Below, one piece after another: positions 1 through 7,818 of a stretch of DNA of 45,768 nt. Numbering within the stretch: the stretch's first letter is position 1; every line of letters starts with the position of its first letter. The position numbers were made by a program, and so were the translations under genes. Below the pieces are notes generated by a model. That model worked only from the letters and a program-made list of their open reading frames with translations, ran no database searches and had not been told where the DNA came from. Source of the stretch: an uncultured Collinsella sp. (GTDB taxonomy: Bacteria; Actinomycetota; Coriobacteriia; Coriobacteriales; Coriobacteriaceae); the NCBI GenBank assembly GCA_900544225.1, contig UQUD01000005.1, forward strand, positions 1-45,768. Direction: 5' to 3'.

Positions 1-620
1 ACGTGGTCTACCCGCGCTCGAGTGCGGGGCTCATCGCGCGCACGATCGATACGGGCGGCGCGGTCGTGTCGATCTCGCCGTGGGGCATGGGGCCGCGCAA
101 GTTTGCCTTCCCGCGCCGCAACCGCGTGATCGCCGCGCTGTCGCAGGCGCTCTTTGTATCGGAGGCAGGCATGCCATCCGGAACGTTTTCTACAGCCGAG
201 GCCGCCATGGACTTGGGACGCGAGCTGCTTGCCGTGCCGGGCTCCATTTTGTCTCCCGAGTCGCGCGGGACCAACTACCTCATTGCCAACGGGGCCTGCT
301 GCATTATTGACGAGGAGTCCATCGAGATGGCCATCTCTCGAATCTACGGTACCCTGCGCTATTCGCGTCCCGATGCGCCCGGCATCGCCGACCTGGACCC
401 CACGCAGCAGACCGTGATGCATGCGCTCATCGCCTCGCCGCTCAAGGTCGAAGACATCGCCACACTCGTCTCCCTCGATGCCGTCGGTGTGCTCAAGCTC
501 CTGGGCTCGCTCGAACTCGAGGGCCTCATCGAGCGCATGATGGATGGAAGGTATGCGCCCTCCAAGTTTGCCCTTCACGCCCAGACGCCCTTCGGTCACA
601 ATGGAAAACGTGTCAATTAG
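1..620 (+). CDS. dprA: DNA processing protein DprA, C-terminal part (5' truncated by window edge)
   Basis: DprA/Smf loads RecA onto incoming single-stranded DNA during natural transformation. About 205 residues are visible, read in the frame that begins at base 3; the start lies before the window. The segment AVPGS followed by SRGTNYLIANGA is the conserved end of the DprA Rossmann-like domain. The last ~70 residues (from DLDPTQQTVMHAL to the end) look like the small winged-helix domain found at the C-terminus of many DprA proteins. It ends 14 bases before trmFO. The usual neighbour topA is absent between the two. The competence genes comEA and comEC lie elsewhere in the window. Identity is secure; the missing N-terminus cannot be judged. 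Confidence 0.9.
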   Translation, partial: VVYPRSSAGLIARTIDTGGAVVSISPWGMGPRKFAFPRRNRVIAALSQALFVSEAGMPSGTFSTAEAAMDLGRELLAVPGSILSPESRGTNYLIANGACCIIDEESIEMAISRIYGTLRYSRPDAPGIADLDPTQQTVMHALIASPLKVEDIATLVSLDAVGVLKLLGSLELEGLIERMMDGRYAPSKFALHAQTPFGHNGKRVN

Positions 621-634
621 AAAGGTGTTTGCAG

Positions 635-1972
635 ATGCTGTTTGATCAGGTGACGGTTATCGGTGGCGGTCTGGCGGGATCGGAATGCGCGATTCAGCTG
701 GCAGATCGCGGGTTCGCCGTAAAGCTGTGCGAGATGCGCCCGCAGGTGAGCTCTCCTGCCCACCATACCGATCACTTGGCGGAACTCGTCTGCTCCAATT
801 CGTTTAAGTCGACCCGTCCCGATTCCGCCGCCGGCCTGCTGAAGGCCGAGCTCGAGCGCATGGGTTCGGTGCTGCTCGATTGCGCTCATCGCGCGGCCGT
901 TCCCGCTGGCGGCGCCCTGGCGGTCGACCGCGTCAAGTTTTCCGAGCTCGTCGAGGCCGAGGTTGCCGCCCGCCCCAATATCGAGGTCGTCCACGGTGAG
1001 GTCACCCAGATCCCCGAGGGCCATGTGGTTATCGCCGCGGGCCCCTTGTGCTCGCCGGCATTGAGCGAGGAGGTCATGAAGCTCGTCGGCGGTGACGCCC
1101 TGGCGTTCTTTGACGCGGCCGCACCGATCGTCGATGCCTCGACGCTCGATATGGACGTTCTGTTCTCGCAGTCGCGCTACGAGGAACAGGGGAGCGGCGA
1201 CTATCTGAATGCCCCGCTCAACAAGGAAGAGTACGAGGCCTTTATCGAGGCGCTCACCACGGCCGATCGCGTGGTGCTCAAGGATTTTGAGGGCGGGGAC
1301 CTGTTCCAAGCCTGCCAGCCTGCCGAGGAGGTTGCGCGCACGGGCAAGGATGCCATCCGCTTTGGTGCCATGAAGCCCGTCGGGCTCACCGACCCGCGCA
1401 CCGGTCGCCGTCCCTGGGCGGCGATTCAGCTGCGCGCCGAGAACAAGGAGAAGACCGCCTATAACCTGGTTGGCTTCCAGACCAACCTGACCTTCGGCGA
1501 ACAGAAGCGCGTCTTCCATATGGTTCCCGGCCTGGAGAACGCTGAGTTCTTCCGCTACGGCGTCATGCACCGTAACACCTTTGTCGATGCGCCGCACGTG
1601 CTCGATGGCACCTTTGCCGTGCCCGGCACGAGCGTGCGTCTTGCCGGCCAGATTACCGGTACCGAGGGGTACATGGAGGCCGTGGCGACGGGTCTGCTCG
1701 CCGCGCTCAATACCTATGCCGAGGCTATCGGTGTCGTGGGCGTCGAGCTGCCGCGTGTGGGCGCCCTGGGCGCACTCGTGGGCTATGCGACCGATCCGGC
1801 TACGGTGGGCTACCAGCCCATGCACGTTAACTTTGGCCTCGTACCGCCGCTCGAGGACGGCAAGCGTCGCAGCAAGCGCGATCGCTACCAGGCCTACGCG
1901 GATCGCGCCCTCAAGGCCTTGGATGCCTATCTGGAAACGCGCTCCGATCTGTTTGGAGGCGAGAGGTCATAG
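635..1972 (+). CDS. trmFO: Methylenetetrahydrofolate--tRNA-(uracil-5-)-methyltransferase TrmFO
   Basis: FAD- and folate-dependent enzyme that makes 5-methyluridine at position 54 of the tRNA T-loop. The N-terminal dinucleotide-binding glycine motif is VIGGGLAGSE (residues 8-17). ELVCSNSFKS carries a cysteine at residue 53, the position of a catalytic cysteine in Bacillus TrmFO, and FQACQPAEEVA carries the second expected cysteine. The product is 445 residues, normal for the family. ATG at 635 is preferred over an in-frame TTG at 629, because AAAGG (621-625) is 9 bases from the ATG but only 3 from the TTG. It sits between dprA and a xerC-type gene, a common order in Gram-positive genomes. Its stop (TAG, 1970-1972) overlaps the presumed start of the next gene. 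Confidence 0.95.
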   Translation: MLFDQVTVIGGGLAGSECAIQLADRGFAVKLCEMRPQVSSPAHHTDHLAELVCSNSFKSTRPDSAAGLLKAELERMGSVLLDCAHRAAVPAGGALAVDRVKFSELVEAEVAARPNIEVVHGEVTQIPEGHVVIAAGPLCSPALSEEVMKLVGGDALAFFDAAAPIVDASTLDMDVLFSQSRYEEQGSGDYLNAPLNKEEYEAFIEALTTADRVVLKDFEGGDLFQACQPAEEVARTGKDAIRFGAMKPVGLTDPRTGRRPWAAIQLRAENKEKTAYNLVGFQTNLTFGEQKRVFHMVPGLENAEFFRYGVMHRNTFVDAPHVLDGTFAVPGTSVRLAGQITGTEGYMEAVATGLLAALNTYAEAIGVVGVELPRVGALGALVGYATDPATVGYQPMHVNFGLVPPLEDGKRRSKRDRYQAYADRALKALDAYLETRSDLFGGERS

Positions 1973-2889
1973 CTTTTGACCTGTACGATGCCGTTGACTC
2001 GTTCATTGCCTACATTGCACGTGTCGAAGGGCTCGCCCCCAATACGGTAACCGCCTACGCCTCGCGACTCGAGCGCTTCGCCGCGTGGTGCGAACGCGAG
2101 GACGTCGACGCACGCGCCGCCGACGTACGGACCGTTCGTTCCTATTTGGCCGAGCTGTCGCGTGGCCAGGTGGCGGCTCGGACCCTTGCGGCGCATCTGT
2201 CTGCCATTCGCTCGCTCTATCGGTGGATGGCTGCCGAGGGAATCGTTGAGGGCGATGCGGTCTCGGCGATATCCTCGCCCAAACTGCCGCGCGATCTTCC
2301 CAGTGTGCTGACGACCCGGCAAGTCGAGTCGTTGCTCAAGGCCCCCGACACCTCGACGCCTGCGGGGCTGCGCGATGCGGCGATGCTCGAGCTGCTCTAT
2401 GCCTCCGGCGCGCGAATCTCCGAGCTCGCGGCGCTCAACGTGGAGTCCATTGCTTGGTCCGAGCGAACGTTGCGACTTTGGGGCAAGGGGAGCAAGGAGC
2501 GTATCGTGCCCCTCTATCGGCGCGCTCTCGAGGCGACTCGCCGCTTTATCGAGGAGGGGAGGCCACATCTCCTTGTGCAGGCAAAGCGTGTCGATAGTGC
2601 GAACGGCGTGCATCCGCTGTTTATCTCGGCGCGCGGAAACCGCATGAGTGCCGCCATGCTGAGGAGGCGGTTCCACATGCTTGCGGCACTTGCCGGCATT
2701 CCTGCCGACATCGCCCCGCATGCGATGCGCCACACCTTTGCGACCGACCTGCTCGAGGGCGGCGCGGATCTGCGCTCGGTTCAGGAGCTGCTGGGGCATG
2801 CGAGCTTGTCCACGACGCAGATCTATACGCACCTCACGCCCGACCGACTCAAGCGCGCCGTGAGTCAGGCACACCCCCGCGGCGAGTAG
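1966..2889 (+). CDS. xerC: Tyrosine recombinase XerC/XerD type; no standard start codon
   Basis: Site-specific tyrosine recombinase; Xer proteins resolve chromosome dimers at dif. From 1966 the product would be 307 residues, a normal Xer length. The N-terminal SAM-like core-binding domain is intact (from FDLYDAVDSFIAY). Catalytic positions are present: Arg in GARISEL (residue 150), Lys in GKGSKER, HAMRH (His252, Arg255), His278 in LGHAS and Tyr287 in QIYTH. No ATG, GTG or TTG lies in frame between the upstream stop (1828) and TTG at 2146, which would delete the N-terminal domain. GGAGG at 1955-1959 points to codon 1966, which reads GTC, or 1969, which reads ATA. One base change from GTG is the simplest explanation (see findings). 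XerC is preferred to XerD on gene order only. Confidence 0.8.
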   Translation, partial: VIAFDLYDAVDSFIAYIARVEGLAPNTVTAYASRLERFAAWCEREDVDARAADVRTVRSYLAELSRGQVAARTLAAHLSAIRSLYRWMAAEGIVEGDAVSAISSPKLPRDLPSVLTTRQVESLLKAPDTSTPAGLRDAAMLELLYASGARISELAALNVESIAWSERTLRLWGKGSKERIVPLYRRALEATRRFIEEGRPHLLVQAKRVDSANGVHPLFISARGNRMSAAMLRRRFHMLAALAGIPADIAPHAMRHTFATDLLEGGADLRSVQELLGHASLSTTQIYTHLTPDRLKRAVSQAHPRGE

Positions 2890-2936
2890 GAGAATGGCCT
2901 CCCGCGCGCACCGAGGTGTGTGGTTTTGATTGCGGG

Positions 2937-2965
2937 TTGGCAGGAAGAGGCAATCCTGCTATCAT
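2937..2965 (+). promoter_or_regulatory. Promoter of rpsB-tsf
   Basis: TTGGCA (2937-2942), a 17-base spacer, then TATCAT (2960-2965) preceded by TG at 2957-2958. This is a near-consensus sigma-70-type promoter with an extended -10. Transcription would start near 2972, leaving a leader of about 135 bases before rpsB. Confidence 0.75.
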
Positions 2966-2971
2966 TCATCG

Positions 2972-3106
2972 GGTTGCTTCACGGCAACAGGTTTTTATCA
3001 CGCACGCGCGGCTACTTCATACCGTGGTGCCCGGGCTTTGGTAGCACATGTCCGGGTTGGTTTTGGAGGATGACCCCGCGCGGAGGCAAACCACAGGAGG
3101 TTTAAT
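2972..3106 (+). promoter_or_regulatory. Structured 5' leader of rpsB (possible S2 autoregulatory element)
   Basis: This stretch holds no convincing gene. It contains a perfect 7-bp closing stem, CGCGCGG (3005-3011) with CCGCGCG (3076-3082), enclosing CCCGG (3030-3034) with CCGGG (3052-3056). An early small hairpin, GTTGC (2973-2977) with GCAAC (2984-2988), precedes it. The closing stem ends just before the rpsB ribosome-binding site (CAGGAGG). S2-dependent autoregulation through rpsB leaders is known in other bacteria; assigning it here is inference. Confidence 0.4.
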
Positions 3107-3835
3107 ATGGCTACCAAGATTAATATCCGCACCCTGCTCGAGGCCGGCTGCCACTTCGGTCACCAGACCCGTCGCTGGAACCCCAAGATGAAGCCGTACA
3201 TCTTCGGTGAGCGCAACGGCATCTACATCCTCGACCTCAAGCAGACCATCCTTGACGCCGATCAGGCCTACACCTTCGTCAAGAACGTCGCCAAGGGCGG
3301 CAACGTGCTGTTCGTCGGCACCAAGAAGCAGGCTCAGGAGGCCGTTAAGAACGCCGCTGAGCGCGCCAACATGCCTTACATCAACCAGCGTTGGCTCGGC
3401 GGCATGCTGACCAACTTCGTCACCATCCGCTCCCGCATCAACCGCATGGAGGAGCTCGAGGCCATGGTCGAGGACGGTCGCATGGCAGTGCTGCCCAAGA
3501 AGGAGCAGGCAGTGCTCGGCAAGGAGCTCGCTAAGCTCCAGACCAACCTCGGTGGCGCCCGCGACATGAAGGGTCTGCCCCAGGCTCTCTTCGTCATCGA
3601 CACCAAGCGCGAGGAGAACGCCATCAAGGAGGCCCAGCGCCTGAACATCCCCGTCGTCGCCCTGATCGACACCAACTCCGATCCCGACGAGGTCGAGTAC
3701 GGCATCCCCTGCAACGATGACGCCATCTCCGCTGTCACCCTTATGTGCGAGCTCATGGCCGACGCCTGCCTCGCTGGCTCCGGCAAGGAGCAGGTCTCCG
3801 AGGCCGAGATGGCCGCCGAGCCCAAGGCCGAGTAA
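3107..3835 (+). CDS. rpsB: 30S ribosomal protein S2
   Basis: Small-subunit ribosomal protein that joins late in 30S assembly and is needed for S1 binding. The sequence starts with the typical S2 beginning (LLEAGCHFGHQTRRWNPKMK) and contains INQRWLGGMLTNF and the late PVVALIDTNSDPD segment. At 242 residues it is of ordinary length, with a short acidic alanine-rich tail. Start ATG at 3107 follows a strong CAGGAGG site by 5-6 bases. It is first in an rpsB-tsf pair, the usual arrangement, and has its own promoter and structured leader. Confidence 0.98.
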   Translation: MATKINIRTLLEAGCHFGHQTRRWNPKMKPYIFGERNGIYILDLKQTILDADQAYTFVKNVAKGGNVLFVGTKKQAQEAVKNAAERANMPYINQRWLGGMLTNFVTIRSRINRMEELEAMVEDGRMAVLPKKEQAVLGKELAKLQTNLGGARDMKGLPQALFVIDTKREENAIKEAQRLNIPVVALIDTNSDPDEVEYGIPCNDDAISAVTLMCELMADACLAGSGKEQVSEAEMAAEPKAE

Positions 3836-3880
3836 ATCAGTCCTATTTAAGTCTTTTTCATCTCTTTGAAAGGAACCACA

Positions 3881-4750
3881 ATGGCCCAGATTACTGCCGC
3901 TATGGTCAAGCAGCTCCGCGAGATGACCGACTCCCCGATGATGGAGTGCAAGAAGGCTCTCGTCGAGGCTGACGGCGACATGGACGCCGCTGTCGACGTT
4001 CTGCGCAAGAACGGCCTCGCCAAGGCTGCCAAGAAGGCTGGCCGTGAGACCAACGAGGGCGCTGTCGCCGCGTTCGTCTCCGAGGATGGCAAGACCGGCG
4101 CTCTGCTCGAGCTCTCCTGCGAGACCGACTTCGTCGGCTCCAACGCCAAGTTCACCGGCTTTGCTTCCAAGGTCGCTGAGGTTGTCGCCACCACCGAGCC
4201 GGCTGACGTCGACGCTCTGCTCGAGAAGCCGATGGGCGAGGAGACCGTTTCCTCCGAGCTTACCGAGATGATTCACATCATGGGCGAGAATATGAAGATT
4301 TCTCGTTTCGCCGCCCGCAAGGTCGAGAACGGCGCTCTCGCTTCTTACATCCACATGGGTGGTAAGATCGGCGTCCTCGTCGAGTTCGCTTTCGAGAAGG
4401 CCGAGACCGCTCAGGCAGAGTCCTTCAAGACCTTTGCTCACGACGTCGCCCTTCAGGTTGCCGCCGTCGCCCCAATCTGCGCTACCCGCGATCAGGTTCC
4501 GGCCGAGACCGTCGAGCACGAGAAGCAGATCTACATGGCTCAGGCTGCCGAGTCCGGCAAGCCCGAGGCTATCCAGGAGAAGATGGCTGTTGGCCGTCTG
4601 GAGAAGTTCTACAAGCAGTCCGTGCTCACCGAGCAGGAGTTCATCAAGGACAGCTCCCTCACCATCAAGAAGTACGCTGAGCAGGTCTCCAAGGAGCTCG
4701 GTGACACCATTACCGTCGTTGCGTTCGACCGTCTGGTCCGTGGCGAGTAA
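3881..4750 (+). CDS. tsf: Translation elongation factor Ts
   Basis: Guanine-nucleotide exchange factor that recycles EF-Tu from GDP to GTP. The N-terminal UBA-like domain with MVKQLREMTDSPMMECKKAL and the exchange motif LLELSCETDFVGSNAKF are clear. Length is 289 residues, within the family range. ATG 3881 is chosen over an in-frame TTG at 3866 because AAAGGA (3869-3874) lies 6 bases upstream and family members begin MAxIT. It is co-transcribed with rpsB and followed by a strong terminator. Confidence 0.98.
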   Translation: MAQITAAMVKQLREMTDSPMMECKKALVEADGDMDAAVDVLRKNGLAKAAKKAGRETNEGAVAAFVSEDGKTGALLELSCETDFVGSNAKFTGFASKVAEVVATTEPADVDALLEKPMGEETVSSELTEMIHIMGENMKISRFAARKVENGALASYIHMGGKIGVLVEFAFEKAETAQAESFKTFAHDVALQVAAVAPICATRDQVPAETVEHEKQIYMAQAAESGKPEAIQEKMAVGRLEKFYKQSVLTEQEFIKDSSLTIKKYAEQVSKELGDTITVVAFDRLVRGE

Positions 4751-4774
4751 ATAAGCTCTTGTAGCTGGTAATGA

Positions 4775-4808
4775 GCAGGCTGTGGGTTTTACTCACAGCC
4801 TGCTTTTT
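4775..4808 (+). terminator. Rho-independent terminator after tsf
   Basis: Perfect 10-bp stem, GCAGGCTGTG (4775-4784) with CACAGCCTGC (4794-4803), with a 9-base loop and followed by TTTTT (4804-4808). It ends the rpsB-tsf unit before the pyrH promoter. Confidence 0.92.
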
Positions 4809-4829
4809 CATGGCTCTTATCAGAGCCTT

Positions 4830-4838
4830 TGCTATCAT
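4830..4838 (+). promoter_or_regulatory. Extended -10 promoter element of the pyrH operon
   Basis: TGCTATCAT, identical to the rpsB extended -10, lies 30 bases before the pyrH start and directly after the tsf terminator. No good -35 hexamer is seen at the right distance. Confidence 0.5.
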
Positions 4839-4867
4839 ATTGAGAGTCTAATTAAAGGAGGATCGCT

Positions 4868-5590
4868 TTGTCCGACATCCGATATAAACGCGTGCTTCTT
4901 AAGCTTTCCGGCGAAGCACTGATGGGCGACGGTCAATATGGCATCGACCCCAAGGTTACCGACCATCTTGCCAAGCAGGTCAAGGAGCTGCTCGCCGTTG
5001 GCCATGAGGTCGGCGTCGTTGTCGGCGGCGGCAACATTTTCCGTGGCATGGCCGGCGCTGCCGGTGGCATGGATCGCGCCCAGGCCGACTACATGGGCAT
5101 GCTGGCAACTGTTATGAACGCGCTCGCCCTGCAGGATGCCTTCGAGCACAACGATGTTCCCTGCCGCGTGATGAGCGCTATCCAGATGAACGAGATCTGC
5201 GAGCCCTATATTCGCCGTCGCGCCATCAACCACCTTTCCAAGGGCAACGTCGTTATTTTTGCCGCCGGTTCGGGCAATCCGTACTTTACGACCGACACCG
5301 CCGCAGCTCTTCGTGCCTGCGAGATCGGTGCCGAGATTCTGATTAAGGCCACCAAGGTTGACGGCATCTACGACAAGGATCCCGTCAAGTGCGCCGATGC
5401 CGTCCGTTTTGACAAGATTACCTATCACGAGGTTCTCGTCCGCGGTCTGCAGGTTATGGATTCCACGGCTACGGCACTGTGCCAGGATAACCGTATGCCG
5501 ATTTTGGTCCTCAACATCGATGGCGAGGACACCGTCAAGCGCGCGCTTTCGGGTGAGCCCGTCGGCACGCTCGTCTATCAGGAGGATTAA
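4868..5590 (+). CDS. pyrH: Uridylate kinase (UMP kinase)
   Basis: Phosphorylates UMP to UDP, feeding UTP/CTP and nucleotide-sugar synthesis. It belongs to the amino-acid-kinase fold: YKRVLLKLSGEALMG at the N-terminus, GVVVGGGNIFRG, and TDTAAALRACEIGAEILIKATKVDGIYDKDP, with which the sugar and phosphate sites of the family are built. 240 residues. TTG at 4868 is the start, because AAAGGAGG ends 6-7 bases before it and no ATG fits. It opens an operon pyrH-frr-uppS-cdsA-dxr-rseP-ispG-proS with gaps of a few bases or overlaps. Confidence 0.97.
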   Translation: MSDIRYKRVLLKLSGEALMGDGQYGIDPKVTDHLAKQVKELLAVGHEVGVVVGGGNIFRGMAGAAGGMDRAQADYMGMLATVMNALALQDAFEHNDVPCRVMSAIQMNEICEPYIRRRAINHLSKGNVVIFAAGSGNPYFTTDTAAALRACEIGAEILIKATKVDGIYDKDPVKCADAVRFDKITYHEVLVRGLQVMDSTATALCQDNRMPILVLNIDGEDTVKRALSGEPVGTLVYQED

Positions 5591-5592
5591 GC

Positions 5593-6129
5593 ATGGCAGA
5601 GAACATCACCGCCCACATGGACAAGTCGCTCGAGTCCCTCAAGCACAACTTCTCCAAGGTTCGCACGGGTCGCGCCAACGCTAACATTCTGTCCGACATT
5701 TCGGTCGATTACTACGGTGTTCCCACGCCGGTTACCCAGGTTGCCGCCGTTAAGACCCCCGAGGCTCACATGCTGCTCATCGAGCCCTGGGACAAGGCGC
5801 TCGTCAACGCAATCGTGAAGGCCATTAGCGCTTCCGATCTGGGCATTACTCCCAACTCTGACGGCACCGTCGTGCGTCTGCCGTTCCCGGCTCCCACCGA
5901 GGAGCGTCGTCGCGAGCTCGTCAAGGAGTGCCGCGAGTATGCCGAGCAGGCGAAGGTCTCAATTCGTAACATCCGTCGTGACTTTAACAACAAGCTCGAG
6001 CGCGACGAAGAGCTCACCGAGGATGATGTCCGTCGCGAGCAGGCCAAGGTCCAGAAGCATACCGATGAGTATGTTGCCAAGGTCGAGGAGCTTCTGAAGG
6101 AAAAAGAAGCCGAGGTCATGGAGATCTAA
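5593..6129 (+). CDS. frr: Ribosome recycling factor
   Basis: Splits post-termination ribosomes together with EF-G. The family hallmarks are visible: LKHNFSKVRTGRANANIL near the start, GTVVRLPFPAPTEERRRELVK in the middle, and a long coiled-coil C-terminal helix ending in KEKEAEVMEI. The protein has 178 residues, slightly shorter than the typical 185. ATG 5593 follows CAGGAGG within the end of pyrH; the two genes are 2 bases apart. Identity is certain from the motifs and the pyrH-frr pairing. Confidence 0.97.
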   Translation: MAENITAHMDKSLESLKHNFSKVRTGRANANILSDISVDYYGVPTPVTQVAAVKTPEAHMLLIEPWDKALVNAIVKAISASDLGITPNSDGTVVRLPFPAPTEERRRELVKECREYAEQAKVSIRNIRRDFNNKLERDEELTEDDVRREQAKVQKHTDEYVAKVEELLKEKEAEVMEI

Positions 6130-6130
6130 G

Positions 6131-6925
6131 GTGCAATACGACGAGAACAAACTGGTCGAGTACTTTGCCGACGCCCCTGCGGGCGTCGGTTTTTCCGACC
6201 TTGACCTCAATAAGATTCCGCATCATATCTCGTGCATCATGGACGGTAACGGTCGCTGGGCCACGGCGCGCGGTCTTGCCCGCACCGAGGGCCACAAGGC
6301 CGGTATCGTCTCCCTGCGCGAGATTATTACCGCATGCGTGCGCTTGGGCGTCGACGTCCTTTCGGCCTATGCGTTTTCCACCGAAAACTGGAACCGTCCG
6401 CAGCATGAGGTCAACGTTTTGATGCATTTGTTTGCCAAGACGTTTATCGATGAGTTGCCGCTGCTTAAGCGCGAAAACGTGCGCGTTGTCTTTTTGGGCG
6501 ATATTTCCGCACTGCCTAAGAAGACCCGCGATGTCTTTGAGCGAGGTCTTGCCGAGTGTGCCGACCACACCGGCATGACGCTGGCGCTTGCCGTCAACTA
6601 CGGCGCCCGTGCCGAGATCACCCGTGCTGTCCGTCAGATCGCGCTCGATGCCGCCGCCGGCAAGATCGATCCTGCCACTATCGACGATGATATGGTTGCC
6701 TCGCACCTCTATACTGCTGGGCTGCCCGATCCTGAGCTTGTGATTCGCACCTCCGGCGAGCTTCGCCTTTCGAATTATCTGCTGTGGCAGGTTGCCTATT
6801 CCGAGTTTTATGTCACCGATACCTATTGGCCCGACTTTGATCGTTGGGGCCTTGTCGACGCCATTTTGGCCTACCAGGGCCGCGACCGCAGGTTTGGTGG
6901 ACTGAGCAAGACCGAGGAGGCTTAA
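6131..6925 (+). CDS. uppS: Isoprenyl transferase, undecaprenyl diphosphate synthase
   Basis: Cis-prenyltransferase that extends farnesyl-PP with isopentenyl-PP to make the C55 lipid carrier of peptidoglycan and wall polymers. The signature is HHISCIMDGNGRWA, with the catalytic Asp and the diphosphate-binding loop, followed by FSTENWNRP and, near the end, LVIRTSGELRLSNYLLWQ. 264 residues. GTG 6131 starts two bases after the frr stop, with GGAG in the end of frr as its binding site. A ~30-residue N-terminal stretch before the signature is longer than the minimal family core, as in several actinobacterial homologues. Its C5 donor comes from the MEP pathway encoded partly downstream (dxr, ispG). 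Confidence 0.95.
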   Translation: MQYDENKLVEYFADAPAGVGFSDLDLNKIPHHISCIMDGNGRWATARGLARTEGHKAGIVSLREIITACVRLGVDVLSAYAFSTENWNRPQHEVNVLMHLFAKTFIDELPLLKRENVRVVFLGDISALPKKTRDVFERGLAECADHTGMTLALAVNYGARAEITRAVRQIALDAAAGKIDPATIDDDMVASHLYTAGLPDPELVIRTSGELRLSNYLLWQVAYSEFYVTDTYWPDFDRWGLVDAILAYQGRDRRFGGLSKTEEA

Positions 6926-6927
6926 TC

Positions 6928-7818
6928 GTGTCCGATCGTCCCAAGGCGTCTGCTCCCAAGGCGCCAACTCCCAAGGCACCTTCCGCCAAGAGCGGCGCTG
7001 CTGCGACTTCGTGGTTGGCCGGCTTTATTACCCGCGCCGCCGCAGGTATCGTCTACGCCGTCGTATTTATTCTCTGCTTGGTTTTGGGTATCGTTCCCAC
7101 CGCCATCTTCGTTTCCGTCATGAGCGGCCTGTGCTGCTATGAGTTTTTCCGCATGACGAAGCTCGACGGTAAGGTGGCCAACGAGCGCCTGGGTATAGCT
7201 GCCGCCGTGCTCTTTCCGCTCTCGGCGCTGGGCGATTCGCTGCTGCTGAATGCCCTGCTTTTTGCTCTGATGCTTGCGGTGGGTATTTGGTATGTTTGGT
7301 CGGCGCGTACCCGCATATCCGATGTGGCCGTGACACTCATGGGTCCTATCTACACCGGTTTTATGCTGTCGGCCATCGTGCTGCTGCGCGATGCCGTGCC
7401 CGGTTTTGCCGGCGCCCTGCTTTCGGTGGGCGTTTGCGCGTCTCTCTGGGTCTCCGATTCGTTTGCTTACATCGTGGGCAGCCGTATCGGCAAGCACAAG
7501 ATGGCCCCCAAGATCTCTCCCAAAAAGAGCTGGGAGGGCTTTGTCGGCGGCATCTTGGGCTCGGTTCTCATCTGGCTCATTTTGTGGGCGACGCATTTCT
7601 ATAAGCTGAGCTTGCCCTATGCGCTGCTGTGCGGCGTGGTTGTGTCTTTCCTGGGCGTTATCGGCGACCTCATCGAGTCACGCATCAAGCGTGGCGTGGG
7701 CGTCAAGGATTCCGGCAACCTTATTCCGGGTCATGGCGGCATGCTCGACCGTAGCGACTCGCTTATTTTTGGTTGCATTACCGCGCAGCTACTTTTGATG
7801 ATCGGAGGCGTGCTGTAA
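6928..7818 (+). CDS. cdsA: Phosphatidate cytidylyltransferase (CDP-diacylglycerol synthase)
   Basis: Membrane enzyme that makes CDP-diacylglycerol, the branch point for phospholipid synthesis, from phosphatidate and CTP. The CDS signature is visible near the C-terminus: ESRIKRGVGVKDSGNLIPGH then GGMLDRSDS. Several hydrophobic segments precede it. The first ~25 residues are a low-complexity Ala/Pro/Lys/Ser cytosolic tail (KASAPKAPTPKAPSAKS), an extension not needed for catalysis. GTG 6928 is the first start after the uppS stop (6923-6925), with GAGGAGG at the end of uppS. 296 residues. Its stop overlaps the dxr start by one base. Confidence 0.93.
   Translation: MSDRPKASAPKAPTPKAPSAKSGAAATSWLAGFITRAAAGIVYAVVFILCLVLGIVPTAIFVSVMSGLCCYEFFRMTKLDGKVANERLGIAAAVLFPLSALGDSLLLNALLFALMLAVGIWYVWSARTRISDVAVTLMGPIYTGFMLSAIVLLRDAVPGFAGALLSVGVCASLWVSDSFAYIVGSRIGKHKMAPKISPKKSWEGFVGGILGSVLIWLILWATHFYKLSLPYALLCGVVVSFLGVIGDLIESRIKRGVGVKDSGNLIPGHGGMLDRSDSLIFGCITAQLLLMIGGVL

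Noticed and set aside
2920..3105. Small 61-codon frame in the rpsB leader
   Set aside because: It begins upstream of the promoter -10 found at 2960-2965, so it cannot be translated from that transcript, and no ribosome-binding site is seen.
3017..4519. Minus-strand open frame of 500 codons opposite rpsB-tsf
   Set aside because: Shadow of highly codon-biased ribosomal genes; no binding site and no recognisable domain.
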